Source: Vulcanimicrobiota bacterium (GTDB lineage Bacteria > Vulcanimicrobiota > Xenobia > Xenobiales > JADMJV01). From it: a DNA stretch of 64,000 bases. Position 1 is the stretch's first letter. Every line of letters starts with the position of its first letter. Both the position numbers and the translations under genes were made by a program. Under the pieces are notes generated by a model. The model saw only the letters and a program-made list of their open reading frames with translations, was not told the DNA's origin and searched no databases. Shown here piece by piece: positions 9,198 to 18,513 of this stretch. Where the stretch lies: assembly GCA_019637395.1 (NCBI GenBank), contig JAHBVR010000006.1:275983-339982 (forward strand), given 5' to 3'.

Positions 9198-9512
9198 TCA
9201 CGAGCTTCTTTCCGAGAATTCCCTGAAGTGCCCGTCGTGCGCTTGCGGCCTCCGCCTGGTGAGCGAACTTTGCCCCTTTAACTCAGCGCCCAGATCGGCG
9301 AGACCACTGTGGATTGAGACGCGACTCATACCCGTTAGCCTGGCAAGAAGCGTGATCCCACCGTATCCTATCTGATCGGCCTCTGCGGCGACGAAAAGGC
9401 GCTTTTGCCTCTCATCAAGGAGCGGTATCACCCTTTCCAGCTTCTTTAGCAACTTGGACTCGTCAGAAATCTGAATTCCCAGGCTTTTGTCGACTGCTCG
9501 AAGTAGCTGCAC
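9198..9512 (-). pseudogene. ISAzo13-type transposase, N-terminal fragment
   Basis: Residues ~28-75 match the start of ISAzo13-family (Rhodopirellula-type DDE) transposases: 'PLLDERQKRLFVAAEA', 'GYGGITLLARLTG' and 'SRVSIHSGLADL', followed by a basic linker. The frame stops after 104 residues, while full transposases have ~400, and no DDE domain follows on this strand. It abuts the truncated macro-domain gene, so the insertion may have caused that truncation. No terminal inverted repeats were identified. Confidence 0.7.
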
Positions 9513-9540
9513 TCAAAAAAGCGAAAATCGTACAAGTTAT

Positions 9541-9930
9541 TTATTTTGTCATCCTAAAGTCGCCTGGGAAATCATAAACGCCCGCCGCGATGCAGGGGAA
9601 GGCGATGTGGTCGAGTTCGTGCTCCCGAGCCAGTTCAAGCGAGGCGCGGTAGCACGAGCGAAGCACCACTTCCTCACCGAAGCCTCCGTCTTCCCAGACC
9701 GTGCCGACCGTATGAATAATCTTCTTCACCTCCAGCCAGTGCCCGTTGGTGATGACAGCCTCGCCTGGATTGCAAATGCCGATTTTCACGCACTCTTGGA
9801 GCAAGCCGGGGCCGGCGGCACGGTGGACCGCTTTGTCTACGCCTCCACCGCCCATCAGTGATTCATCGGCCGAGGTGACAATGCTGTCGACCTTCAGTTG
9901 GGTGATGTCTCCCAGCACAATACCGATCAT
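9541..9930 (-). pseudogene. Macro-domain (ADP-ribose binding) protein, 3'-truncated
   Basis: A YmdB/MacroD-type macro domain: GDITQLKVDSIV, LMGGGGVDKAVHRAAGP, 'GICNPGEAVIT', 'IIHTVGTVW' and 'FPCIAAGVYDFP' are all in order. Homology ends right after the last motif and the frame closes 5 residues later. The final helix and strand (about 40 residues) are missing: 129 residues against ~170-180. The conserved 'VNAAN' loop is changed to 'VTSADES', so the Asn that positions ADP-ribose in YmdB-like enzymes is Asp. The ATG at 9930 is preceded by GGAG. It is probably inactive, next to a transposase fragment. Confidence 0.7.
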
Positions 9931-9968
9931 TGAGCATCTTTCTCCACCCTTCACCTCTTCGCACGGCC

Positions 9969-10385
9969 TTACTCAAAGCCGGGAAATTCATTTTCGTTGC
10001 TCAGTCTGGGCCGTGGACCTGGGGGGCGACGCCGGGCCCCTACGCCTGAACCGCCGCCGTCGTTGAAGTCATCTGGTAGGTTCAGCCATTGCCTGGAAGA
10101 AATACGACCGGTCAGAAAGTTGAGCAGCCTGAGCATTTCCGGGTCTTTTTGCAGTTCTCCCTGGTTGCGAAGGAGCACCCAGAGGTTTACCCGCGTGGTC
10201 GGATTGTCCAATCCCAGTCGCACTGCCATTACGAAGACCCCGGCCAACTCCCAGATGGCCTGATCAATTCGCTCTTGGATACCACCTCGGCGAGCGTCGC
10301 GGACTGCGGCCAAGGCTGGATAGACATCTTTGTCCGGTAAGCTGATGCGGCAGACGACGCGCTCGACGAACTCCACTTCGTCCAC
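9969..10385 (-). CDS. Hypothetical protein, possibly a remnant
   Basis: 138 residues that I do not recognise. The first ~105 residues look like a compact helical domain ('VYPALAAVRDARRGG', 'QAIWELAGVFVMAVRLGL', 'PEMLRLLNFLTGR'). The Gly/Pro/Arg-rich tail (GGGSGVGARRRPPGPRPR) looks disordered. It lies in a decayed interval beside the truncated macro gene, so it may itself be a fragment. Confidence 0.4.
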   Translation of the reverse strand: MDEVEFVERVVCRISLPDKDVYPALAAVRDARRGGIQERIDQAIWELAGVFVMAVRLGLDNPTTRVNLWVLLRNQGELQKDPEMLRLLNFLTGRISSRQWLNLPDDFNDGGGSGVGARRRPPGPRPRLSNENEFPGFE

Positions 10386-10986
10386 ATCTGAAGTTTCGTC
10401 GGTTGTCGCACGCCACCTGGCGGAAGATGGTGGGTGAACCTAACTGGGCGGCGCTTTGGGCGGGTCTTCCAGACATCGCAGCAGACGAAAGCCCGAGGTC
10501 GCCTGGCCCTCGAGGTAGTAAGTGAGGAGCCGCTCCCTCCGGGCGGCCAACTGGGGCCACTCGAGCTCGGAGCCTTGCAGCGCCTCAGCGGTGAGGGCTC
10601 GGGCTGGGGGATACTTGCGGCTGCTGGCAGTAAGGCCTCTAGATTACCCTCAATTCTTTGGGCGCCGGCACAGACCGGAACATCGAGCCCGGATTTCGAG
10701 AATGGCCAAGTCAGCGGCGTAGAAGACCCAGGAGAACGGAGTGCCTTTCGGGATGTCCGGCTCTGTGCAGTTGTAGATCCGTCTGAGGGGAGTTCGATAG
10801 AAGCAACTATCCATCAGTTGTTGTAAAACCGGCGTTTTAAGGGATTGCGTGGCCTGAACCCTAAATAAACATTGGGAAAAAGCTGGCGCAATCGGGAGTT
10901 GAACAGCAAAGTTGATCATGAGCCACGATTTAGCTTTACACCAAGCTGTCCAGATACCGAAAAATCCCGCGGTTGCGGTCTTTTCT
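10386..10986. other. Decayed intergenic region left of the island
   Basis: Several short frames on both strands overlap, none with a domain. A minus-strand frame (about 10,440-10,635) ends in a plausible helical segment (LLTYYLEGQATSGFRLLRCLED), and another around 10,680-10,830 is broken by a stop, as in gene debris. From 10,867 onward the sequence resembles the right island border (62,574-62,693), including TAAACATTGG..AAAAAGCTGGCG and a mutated copy of the terminator hairpin, so this part is the 3' flank of a lost tRNA-Pro copy. Confidence 0.45.
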
Positions 10987-11034
10987 CGTTGGTCGGAGTG
11001 CACGGATTTGAACCGTGGGCCCCTAGTCCCCCAG
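10987..11034 (-). repeat. Left att-like direct repeat (3' part of tRNA-Pro)
   Basis: 48 bp identical to 62,694-62,741 in the same orientation. Read on the minus strand, 45 bp equal tRNA-Pro(GGG) positions 32-76: loop C-T-GGG-G-G, 3' anticodon strand ACTAG, five-base variable region, T arm CACGG-TTCAAAT-CCGTG, acceptor CACTCCG, discriminator A, CCA. The 5' half of a tRNA is absent here, and no pairing CGGAGTG lies at the expected distance. Identity starts exactly at the anticodon loop, the usual core of tRNA-targeting integrases. Confidence 0.85.
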
Positions 11035-11152
11035 GAGCAGGTACGGGGTTGAGGACAGGGTGGGGGAGGTCGCAGAAATGCTTATAAGATAAGGGTTTGC
11101 GCGTTTTTGGTTTTGCTCGAGTTGGGCCCAGTTTTGAAGAAAATGTGAGGGT

Positions 11153-11173
11153 CCGGTGATCAACCGGTGATCA
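11153..11173 (+). repeat. Paired CCGGTGATCA repeats, left end
   Basis: CCGGTGATCA occurs at 11,153-11,162 and 11,164-11,173, one helical turn apart, ~120 bp inside the left att repeat. The same pair recurs at the right end. Candidate arm-type integrase or excisionase sites. Confidence 0.45.
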
Positions 11174-11282
11174 GGTTTTTGGGTTTGGGTGTGCAGCGAG
11201 GGGACTACTCCAAGGCATACCAGTGCCATTGGACGACAATCCGAGTGAATCGAGAACTCCTTTTGCTTGGCTAAATCAGACC

Positions 11283-13727
11283 TTAGCTCAGCAACCGCTT
11301 CACAGCGCTCTCATCCAACCAGACCCCATGGTTATCCGCCCTCAAGGTCACCTGTCCGTTCACATTAAGCCAACGGGTCCACTGCGGTAAAAGCAAATTC
11401 AACTGACTACGTGTCTGTCCGAGTGCCTGAGCCAGGGCGAGCCGTTCCATCCGCCCACGCTCGGATAGCAGATCCACGACGCGCTCCAGGAAAGGTGGTT
11501 TGCCTTCCCTGTCCCGCAATGCGAGAGAAGCCAGCAGACGTTCGGACAGGACTGTCTCGAAAAGCTGGCCCTGGCCCTTCCCGCCGCCTTCGAGCACCAG
11601 GGCGGGGCCAACTTCGCTCCACCAGGCCGGGGGGCGCCTACTTCCTTCGGTCCAGCCAGGTATGGTTTGGCCGGGGGAGGCGAGCAGAGCCAGGGCGCAG
11701 CACATTTCCTGCGGGCTGGAGCCGCCGTGGTAGCCGCGTTTGCGCGGGCCGTAGCGCACTTTCTCGGTATGGAGCAAGCGAGCCGATTCGGCCAGCTGCA
11801 GTCGCCCCCCCTCGATGAGCACCGCCCCGTCTTCTTCATGGCCACCTGGCTGCCAGCGGTTCCCGGCACCTACGCTGGGCCGTTCGACCGTTCCGAAATC
11901 CAGGGTGTGCCCGTGGTCACTGACGATGAGCACGGAACGCTGCACCGCCCGGGCCGCCTCCAGTAGCGGAACGAGCGGGCCGATCAGGTCCTGAGTCCAG
12001 CGCAGATTGAGCTGCTCTTCCTTGGCCAGCGCGTCGTCCATGCTGTTGATCACCACCGCCACCAGCTTGTAGTCTGACGATTGAGTGCGCCGCAGTGCTT
12101 GTTGCATATCCTTTTTGTGAAATAGCTGCGGTCCGTAGTCCTTGCGGCAGGCGGAATTTAACCCACTATGTGACTTAAAGTGAGTGGCCTCATCGCGCGC
12201 GTCCCCCTGCATCAGCCGGCCACAAAGCAAGCTGGTTCGCGCCACTTCGGTGACGCTCGGCAGGGCGGAAAGCAGTCGAGTCTTCTCTTTTGCCTGCGGC
12301 AGATAGTGCGACCAGTTCCGTTGGTCCAGAGAGTCGAGCAAATCCAGCAGCGCGGCCTGACTGCAACCGTCCATCACCAGCACCAGCAGGTGAGAGCCTT
12401 TCTCTTTGACCAATGGGACCAGCACTTGGTCGAGAAAACCCTCGACCGGCAGGGTATCCTTGTGGGTCCCGATAAGGGCTTGTGCAAAGCCCTTACTGTA
12501 GACTTCCCGCCATTCGAGGGCGCGTTCCAACAGGCGAGAGAAGGCTGCCCCCAATTGAGGGTGTGGGTGCTGCAGCCACAATCGGGCCCGGTCTACCCAG
12601 GCGACACGGTCCAGATAGTCGTCCATCCAGGCCGTTATTGCTCCGCCCGGACCAGGCCCGGGGGCGGCCAGAAAACGCTCCAGGCGCTGCGCCATTTGCA
12701 GCGGCTCCAGCTCCTCTTCTTTCTCGGTGAAGAGCCAGTGATCGCGAAAAGGCTGAGATTGGGAAAGGTCGACACCGGCCCTGGCCAACATTCCATCCCA
12801 ACCTTCAGCCAGTATCAGGCTGAACTGGGCGAGGTCGAGAGCATTGAGTTCTATCAGCAGTTCCTTAGCCCGCGTCTGCACGGGTCCCAGCCATAGCAGG
12901 TCGCCGTTCAGCCGAACCAGCTCTCGGAAGGAACGGCCCAGGTGCTGGCCGAGCAAGACGGGCAGGCGGCGACCGGCAAAGAAGCGATCAAGGCTTCCCT
13001 GGGCCATCAGCGCGGCGGGCCCCGGAGGAGCCAGGAAGACGACCTCCAGCACCAGGCACAGGGCCAGGGCTTCCCGCGCCCCGCGCTCAAAATAGAGCTC
13101 TAAAACCTGGTCAACAGAAGGGCCACCGCCACGCTCGTCCAGCCACTGGCGAGCTTTGCGTTTCAGACTTTCGGACGCCGAAGGGAGGGCAGGCGGCGCC
13201 AGAGTGAGTGTGCGTAAAAGCTGCAGGAGGTCATAGCCTTCGTTGGTCAGGCCAAAGCGCTGGTGGAGTAGAGTCTCCCAAGCCAGTTCGCGGGTCAGAA
13301 CTCCGCCAGGAGCTTTGGGAAACTCGCGGGGGTCGCACTCCAATAACCATTCGGCCAACTCTCGATGGCGCTGCAGACCCGAGTCAATGGATTCCGCGTC
13401 AAAAAGTTTGCGAATAGATTCCCAGGGGTCCAGTTCGCGCAGGTCACGGTCGGGGAGCCGATCACGCAAATCCTGGGAGAGCCACGAGCGATCCGGGCAG
13501 AGCACCAGCAGATGTTGCCGGTGCTCTTCCGTGGCGGCGGCCAACCGGTGGAAATGTAGAGGACTGCGGGCCACCTCAATTTCGAAGGCCTGACCTTTCA
13601 GAAGCACCTGGGAAGATCCCTGATAGCCCTGAGGACAATAGAAGGCCAGCAGCCGGGCGTGAGGATGGCGATCCAGCAGCCGCTCGCCCTGAGTGCGCAA
13701 TTGGAATTCGCTGGGGGGACGAAGCAT
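11283..13727 (-). CDS. pglZ: BREX PglZ-domain protein (alkaline phosphatase superfamily)
   Basis: 814 residues with a C-terminal PglZ phosphatase-fold domain. LLVLVMDGCSQAALLDLL (Asp453 is the first metal ligand), 'LPSVTEVARTSLLCG', 'VVINSMDDALAKEEQLN' and 'VLIVSDHGHTLDFG' are the conserved blocks of BREX PglZ proteins. The first ~430 residues are helical, as in type 2 BREX. PglZ is a core component of every BREX system and is required for phage defence. The ATG overlaps the pglY stop (ATGA), so the two are coupled. The gene is the first inside the left island border and ends without a recognised terminator. Confidence 0.9.
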   Translation of the reverse strand: MLRPPSEFQLRTQGERLLDRHPHARLLAFYCPQGYQGSSQVLLKGQAFEIEVARSPLHFHRLAAATEEHRQHLLVLCPDRSWLSQDLRDRLPDRDLRELDPWESIRKLFDAESIDSGLQRHRELAEWLLECDPREFPKAPGGVLTRELAWETLLHQRFGLTNEGYDLLQLLRTLTLAPPALPSASESLKRKARQWLDERGGGPSVDQVLELYFERGAREALALCLVLEVVFLAPPGPAALMAQGSLDRFFAGRRLPVLLGQHLGRSFRELVRLNGDLLWLGPVQTRAKELLIELNALDLAQFSLILAEGWDGMLARAGVDLSQSQPFRDHWLFTEKEEELEPLQMAQRLERFLAAPGPGPGGAITAWMDDYLDRVAWVDRARLWLQHPHPQLGAAFSRLLERALEWREVYSKGFAQALIGTHKDTLPVEGFLDQVLVPLVKEKGSHLLVLVMDGCSQAALLDLLDSLDQRNWSHYLPQAKEKTRLLSALPSVTEVARTSLLCGRLMQGDARDEATHFKSHSGLNSACRKDYGPQLFHKKDMQQALRRTQSSDYKLVAVVINSMDDALAKEEQLNLRWTQDLIGPLVPLLEAARAVQRSVLIVSDHGHTLDFGTVERPSVGAGNRWQPGGHEEDGAVLIEGGRLQLAESARLLHTEKVRYGPRKRGYHGGSSPQEMCCALALLASPGQTIPGWTEGSRRPPAWWSEVGPALVLEGGGKGQGQLFETVLSERLLASLALRDREGKPPFLERVVDLLSERGRMERLALAQALGQTRSQLNLLLPQWTRWLNVNGQVTLRADNHGVWLDESAVKRLLS

Positions 13728-16700
13728 CAGGGTTCTTGCCAGACCTCGTAGTTCAAGCTCAAACGAACCTTGGGGTCTTCCAGCAATTCAAGGATTTTCC
13801 GCAGCTCCGCCATCGCCTCAGCCTGGCTGGCCGACTTGAGCTGTCCGGCTTTCAAGCGCTTGGCGCGCGCCGGGGCGGGAGCCACTGAGGGCGGTGTCTG
13901 GGGACGAGAACGAATGAGGTTGAAGACCTGCTTGCGACCCAGCTCGACCACAGGGCCGAGAGGTTGGGCCTGCTCGCTGCGCTGCATGGCCTCTTGCATC
14001 TCGTGCAACAAGTCTTCCCCGCTGGGCAACTGCGGAAGTTCCGCAAGCATTTCCAGGTTCTCCTGGCTCAATGAGGAGAGCATGGCGGGGGCCCCGCGGA
14101 CAAAAGCCGCCAGCTCTTCGGGCACATCGCTCCAGCGGGCGCGCGCCAGCTGCTCTACCCGTTCGCGAGCATCTTTGGTGTCCAGTAGATTGACCAGGTC
14201 GGCGGCCAGACGGGAATGACTGAGGCGGGGCGACTGGGCCGGGTCGACCTGGGTTGCCTGACACAGTTGGCGAAGCTTGGCCGGCAAGTCGAGCAGAGCC
14301 TGGCGGCGTGGCTGGATAGCCTCGCCCACACGCTGGCTGAGGAGTTCGACATTGGCCGTGGTGCAATTGAGCGGATACAGGTCAGGTAGTAACAGCCTGG
14401 CTCTCTCCCAGGCACGGCTCCACACCTCGTCTGTGGGCAGTTCCATCGGACACAGCTCAACGTCGGCGGCAAGGTCTGCCTCAAACTCGCGCAGTGCCAG
14501 ACCCTGACGGACCAGTTGGCGCTGGGTCTGCTCGGCAAAGGTATAGATAATCAGAGCTTTCAGACGGGCGGGCAGCCCCATCGGTCTGGGCTGTTCCATC
14601 CATTCCTGGAGGCGCTCGACCCGCACGGGGCCGCTGATCTGATGACGAGCCATCTCCTGCTCGAACTTGTTGCGCCAGTGGTCATTCAGTAAGAAATGAG
14701 TCTCGCCCATTTTGCCCAACAGCAGCGGCTGCGCTACCTCGCGCAGACGGTCGCGCATGGTCTTATCGGGTATTTCCAGACGCTGGTCGTCGGTTTTGCA
14801 GGTCTCTTTGACTTCTTTCCAGACCTTGCGCACCGCATCCAGGCTGATCTCCTTGTCCACCGGGAAGGCCGGGTGGCCCGGATAATGGGCCTCCAGCTCT
14901 TTGGCCAGAATTTCGCGTAGCGCCTGTTCCAAATTGCTCACGGCGGGCATACGCGGCTGAAAGGCAGCGTGCAGAGATTGCAGCTGCTTGTCGGCAGGCA
15001 ACTGTTTCTGGTCGCTTTCATCAAGAATTCCCGGCTCCGCCTTGAGAATTCCATACGCCATTTCCAGCGCCTGACGCATCCTTTCTTGCAAGGCACTGCG
15101 CTGGTTCTCCAGCAGGGCCTTGGCCGAGGGTCGGTCGGTGGGAGCCAGGTGACTGAGGAAAGCGGTCAGGCGATCGCCGGTCAGAATGTATTCAATCATG
15201 ATCAAACGGCCCAGCTCGGTAAGAGTCCGCTTGGAGAGGAAAAAGGGAAGCCAGATGAGCGTGCGCGTTTCCGGGTGCTGGCTACGATAAGCCTCCAGCT
15301 TGACGAGGTCATCGCTGGGATGGCAGCCCTCTTCGTCAAAGGGGTAATCTAGAATCAACTTCGGGAATTGATCGGCCTGAAGCTCGCGCAGATTGCTTTT
15401 CTCGCGGATATTCAGATATTGCACCTCAAAGCTACGTTTGGTTCCGCGCCAAACCAGATCGTAGGTGACGGTCATATTGGCCTGAGCGTCCTGGTCGATT
15501 TTGAGCATCTGAAAGAGCAGACGCCGCAGGTAGCCCTTGCGCTGGCCGGCATTGTCCTGGGTGCGGGCACCCTCCAGAATCTTTTCCAGGTCGACCGTGG
15601 TCAGATTCAAGCTGATCTCTTCAGAGTCCGGGTCTACCCGTAGCTCTCCAATGTTGGTTTGCCAATTCTTCAGTTTGGTCAGAACCAGAGCCGACTCGCG
15701 GCCGGCGATGGGGGATTTGAGTGTGCCGTGGTTGAGGGCGGCCAACTTTTGCGGGGTCAATTTGCGCAGGGCGGGAACTTCAGGCACCAAAGCCGCGAGC
15801 AAAATGGTCTTGATCAGCCGCAGGTCAGTGGCTTGAGTGGCCACCGGGTTGCCCTCGGAGTCTTCCAGCATCGGGGCGAAGCGCTCCTGAAGAATACGTT
15901 TGGCACTTTCGAAGCCGCGCCGCACCGAGTCGTCATAGGGCTCGTAATTGCCGGACACCAGGTCAAAGAGGTCGCCCACCGGGATCAATTGGCCAACGCT
16001 CAGGCTTTCTTGCTGGTCGACCAGCAACTCCATCAGAATGCGAATGGCCGTGCGATTGCGCTGCAAAAGGCTGGAGACGGCCACCAGCGTGTCAATCAAG
16101 GCGGGACTGAAAGGGTAAACGCGGCGGCAAGAATCCAGGTCATAGTTGTGGGCCAGGATGTCGCGAATGTTGGGGTTGAGCTTGAGCCGATCGAATTGAT
16201 CGTGCAGCTGGGTGCGCGCTGCCTCACTCTTGGGCTTAAGGATGCGCTTTTCGATGATCTCGGGCAGGTTGGCGTCTTCCAGGTTTATGGTATCAAAACG
16301 CTTCTCGAAGTGTTTGATCTGGTCGTGGAAGTTGAACTGTTCAAAACCGCTCAGCGATTCGCCAATCAGGTCTTTCAGGTCGCGCTGGCGGGCTACAATC
16401 GAAATGATCGGAGCGGGCCGATCCGAATGCTCCGCTTCCACCAGTTTGACCAGCTTTTGAATCTCGCCGTGGACGAAATGAAGATTGGACGACATGTTGG
16501 CCAGCCACAAAATCAACTCGTCCAGAAACAGCACAATGCCATCGTAACCAAGTGATCTGGCGTGTTGACTGAGAACTTCCAGGGCCTGGTCAAAGGGCAG
16601 GTAACTTTCCTGATTGTCGCGCTGGACGTCCGAGTAGCCAGTGAAGTAGCTGCTCAGCAGTGCGCTAACCAACTGCTGGCGCTGAGGATGGCCGGGAGCG

Positions 16701-17323
16701 GCACCCGCAGCCTCCTCAAAGCGACTGCGGTCCCAGGCGACGGTGGCTCCACCCCGACGTCCCAAAGCCGTTTTGGCCGCCGGCGCCTGCGCGGCCAGTT
16801 GGGCAAAGAAGGCTTCTTCGCCCATTTTGCCCATGAGATTGCGCGCATCCTCAAACAGCTTCTCCCCTCGGTAAAAGGCCGGAACCGGCGCGCCTGGATG
16901 CTGTTCTGCGATGGTGCGGGCATAGCCACCCAGGATCGCGCTTTCCATCGAGCTGGCACCAATCATGTGGAAAGCCAGCAAAAGCAGCTTGCGCTCGCGC
17001 AGAGCACTGAAGTTGAGGGTCACCGAGGCCAGGTCCGGGTGACCCCAGGCCTTGGGGTTGCCCTTGAGCAAGAGATTGAGCACGGCCATAAAGTGAGATT
17101 TACCGGAGCCGAAGCTGCCGTGCAGAAAAGCCGCCTGGCTCTTGCCTTGCACCAGCGAATTTTGCACCAGGGACAAAGCCTTCTCATACTGCCGCTTGAG
17201 CTGGGCCGTGACCACGTACTGGTCCAGCGTTTCTTCCGGCCGTTCAATCCCCTCCGTCAGTTTGATGACGAACTCGTTGGCGTAGATGCGCTCGGGGATG
17301 TTGATGAGGTCTTTGATCAGCAT
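13727..17323 (-). CDS. pglY: BREX type 2 ATPase PglY (DUF6079-like)
   Basis: A large P-loop ATPase of 1198 residues. The N-terminus 'MLIKDLINIPERIYANEFVIKL' is typical of BrxC/PglY proteins. It is followed by Walker A GSFGSGKS (69-76), a Walker B-like strand 'IVLFLDELILWLAN' and long helical regions. Length and layout match type 2 BREX PglY. The frame stays open to 17,437, but the family start is the ATG at 17,323; the extra 38 residues look non-coding and would run into the divergent promoter region shared with the IetA-like gene. The stop overlaps pglZ. It probably forms the ATP-driven core of the BREX complex with PglX and PglZ. Confidence 0.9.
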   Translation of the reverse strand: MLIKDLINIPERIYANEFVIKLTEGIERPEETLDQYVVTAQLKRQYEKALSLVQNSLVQGKSQAAFLHGSFGSGKSHFMAVLNLLLKGNPKAWGHPDLASVTLNFSALRERKLLLLAFHMIGASSMESAILGGYARTIAEQHPGAPVPAFYRGEKLFEDARNLMGKMGEEAFFAQLAAQAPAAKTALGRRGGATVAWDRSRFEEAAGAAPGHPQRQQLVSALLSSYFTGYSDVQRDNQESYLPFDQALEVLSQHARSLGYDGIVLFLDELILWLANMSSNLHFVHGEIQKLVKLVEAEHSDRPAPIISIVARQRDLKDLIGESLSGFEQFNFHDQIKHFEKRFDTINLEDANLPEIIEKRILKPKSEAARTQLHDQFDRLKLNPNIRDILAHNYDLDSCRRVYPFSPALIDTLVAVSSLLQRNRTAIRILMELLVDQQESLSVGQLIPVGDLFDLVSGNYEPYDDSVRRGFESAKRILQERFAPMLEDSEGNPVATQATDLRLIKTILLAALVPEVPALRKLTPQKLAALNHGTLKSPIAGRESALVLTKLKNWQTNIGELRVDPDSEEISLNLTTVDLEKILEGARTQDNAGQRKGYLRRLLFQMLKIDQDAQANMTVTYDLVWRGTKRSFEVQYLNIREKSNLRELQADQFPKLILDYPFDEEGCHPSDDLVKLEAYRSQHPETRTLIWLPFFLSKRTLTELGRLIMIEYILTGDRLTAFLSHLAPTDRPSAKALLENQRSALQERMRQALEMAYGILKAEPGILDESDQKQLPADKQLQSLHAAFQPRMPAVSNLEQALREILAKELEAHYPGHPAFPVDKEISLDAVRKVWKEVKETCKTDDQRLEIPDKTMRDRLREVAQPLLLGKMGETHFLLNDHWRNKFEQEMARHQISGPVRVERLQEWMEQPRPMGLPARLKALIIYTFAEQTQRQLVRQGLALREFEADLAADVELCPMELPTDEVWSRAWERARLLLPDLYPLNCTTANVELLSQRVGEAIQPRRQALLDLPAKLRQLCQATQVDPAQSPRLSHSRLAADLVNLLDTKDARERVEQLARARWSDVPEELAAFVRGAPAMLSSLSQENLEMLAELPQLPSGEDLLHEMQEAMQRSEQAQPLGPVVELGRKQVFNLIRSRPQTPPSVAPAPARAKRLKAGQLKSASQAEAMAELRKILELLEDPKVRLSLNYEVWQEP

Positions 17324-17487
17324 GGCCGAGACTACGTCATTTGCGCCGCAGGCCCTACCTGGACTTATCGCGACAAACTCCGTCGCGGCGGAGGCTAGAA
17401 TACGTGCATGGCATCCAAACAGAAGTTCTATTTTCACGCAGGCCAGCTACAATCAAGGGAAGTCGGCCGATTTGAATGAAGGATCTC

Positions 17488-18504
17488 ATGAATCGAGGAG
17501 AAGGGCCCGGTCCCGACATGGCCAGCGCTGAACAACTGAAGGCTCTTATTTTGAGCCACGCGGAGGGCAATGAGACCCGATTCTATCGGGTTGCGTTGCA
17601 AGTTGCTGCCCATCACGCTCGCCTAGGCCACGAAGCGGTCGCCAAAGAGCTAAGGGAAGCGGTGGGAACTGCTCAGAAGAGGAGCCAGACGCCTTCGCGT
17701 AAGCCTATCCCCATTGCACGTCCGTCTGGGGCCCTGGAGGAGCTGCTCAAAGCGAGTTACCCGAACGCCAGGCTGAATGACTTGATTATGCCTAACCAGA
17801 GTCTCCTCAGCCTGCAACGAATTCTCAAAGAGCACAGACGCAGCAGTGAACTTATCAAGCACGGACTGCGGCCGCGCCGGAAACTACTCTTCTTTGGTCC
17901 GCCTGGTACCGGCAAAACAGCTACCGCTCACGCCCTGGCCGGCGAGCTGCAGCTACCGCTTTTTGTGGTCCGGTTTGAAGGCTTGATCACTCGATATATG
18001 GGCGAGACGGCCGCAAAACTGAGCCTGATCTTTCAGGCAATGAACGATACCTGCGGCGTGTATTTCTTTGATGAATTTGACGCCATCGGGAGCCAGCGCT
18101 CTTCGAAGAACGATGTTGGGGAGATTCGCAGAGTCCTGAACAGCTTTTTGCAGTTTATTGAAGAAGATGAATCGCAGAGCCTGCTTATCGCCGCCACCAA
18201 CCACGGGGAAATGCTCGACAAAGCTTTGTTCCGAAGATTTGACGACGTCATCTCGTACGAACTGCCCAGTCTCGAACAACTCACCGAGACCCTGAAGCGC
18301 TGCCTGGAACCTTTCGGAGCGACGGACCTGGACTGGCCAAACCTGGCCCACGAGGCGCAAGGGCTGAGCTACGCTGATGTCATCCGTGCTTGCGAGGATA
18401 CCGCCAAAGATATGATCTTAGAAGACCGCGAAACTCTGAGCTCAGACACACTCTTGCAAACACTGCAGATGCGAAAACACTCTCAACGCGAATTCGGTAA
18501 GTAA
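17488..18504 (+). CDS. ietA: AAA ATPase, IetA-like
   Basis: A 338-residue AAA protein: GPPGTGKT (137-144), Walker B 'GVYFFDEFDAIG' (acidic pair 195-196), sensor-like 'LLIAATNHGEMLDKALFRRFDD' with the arginine finger pair, and an N-terminal ~90-residue helical adaptor. An AAA ATPase directly followed by a subtilase is the composition of the IetAS defence pair. The ATG at 17,488 has AAGGA five bases upstream; an ATG 12 nt earlier is the alternative. The gene diverges from pglY over about 160 bp. The system name is from memory of the gene pairing, not from a search. Confidence 0.8.
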   Translation: MNRGEGPGPDMASAEQLKALILSHAEGNETRFYRVALQVAAHHARLGHEAVAKELREAVGTAQKRSQTPSRKPIPIARPSGALEELLKASYPNARLNDLIMPNQSLLSLQRILKEHRRSSELIKHGLRPRRKLLFFGPPGTGKTATAHALAGELQLPLFVVRFEGLITRYMGETAAKLSLIFQAMNDTCGVYFFDEFDAIGSQRSSKNDVGEIRRVLNSFLQFIEEDESQSLLIAATNHGEMLDKALFRRFDDVISYELPSLEQLTETLKRCLEPFGATDLDWPNLAHEAQGLSYADVIRACEDTAKDMILEDRETLSSDTLLQTLQMRKHSQREFGK

Positions 18505-18513
18505 GGGTAATTG

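Noticed and set aside
10434-11003. Overlapping frames on both strands (130 and 117 residues)
   Set aside because: No domain, mutual overlap, and the sequence runs into the tRNA-Pro-flank repeat; treated as remnants.
12180-12896. Plus-strand frames antisense to pglZ, pglY and pglW (several >200 residues)
   Set aside because: They follow the codon phase of the real genes as shadows typical of high-GC DNA and have no domains.
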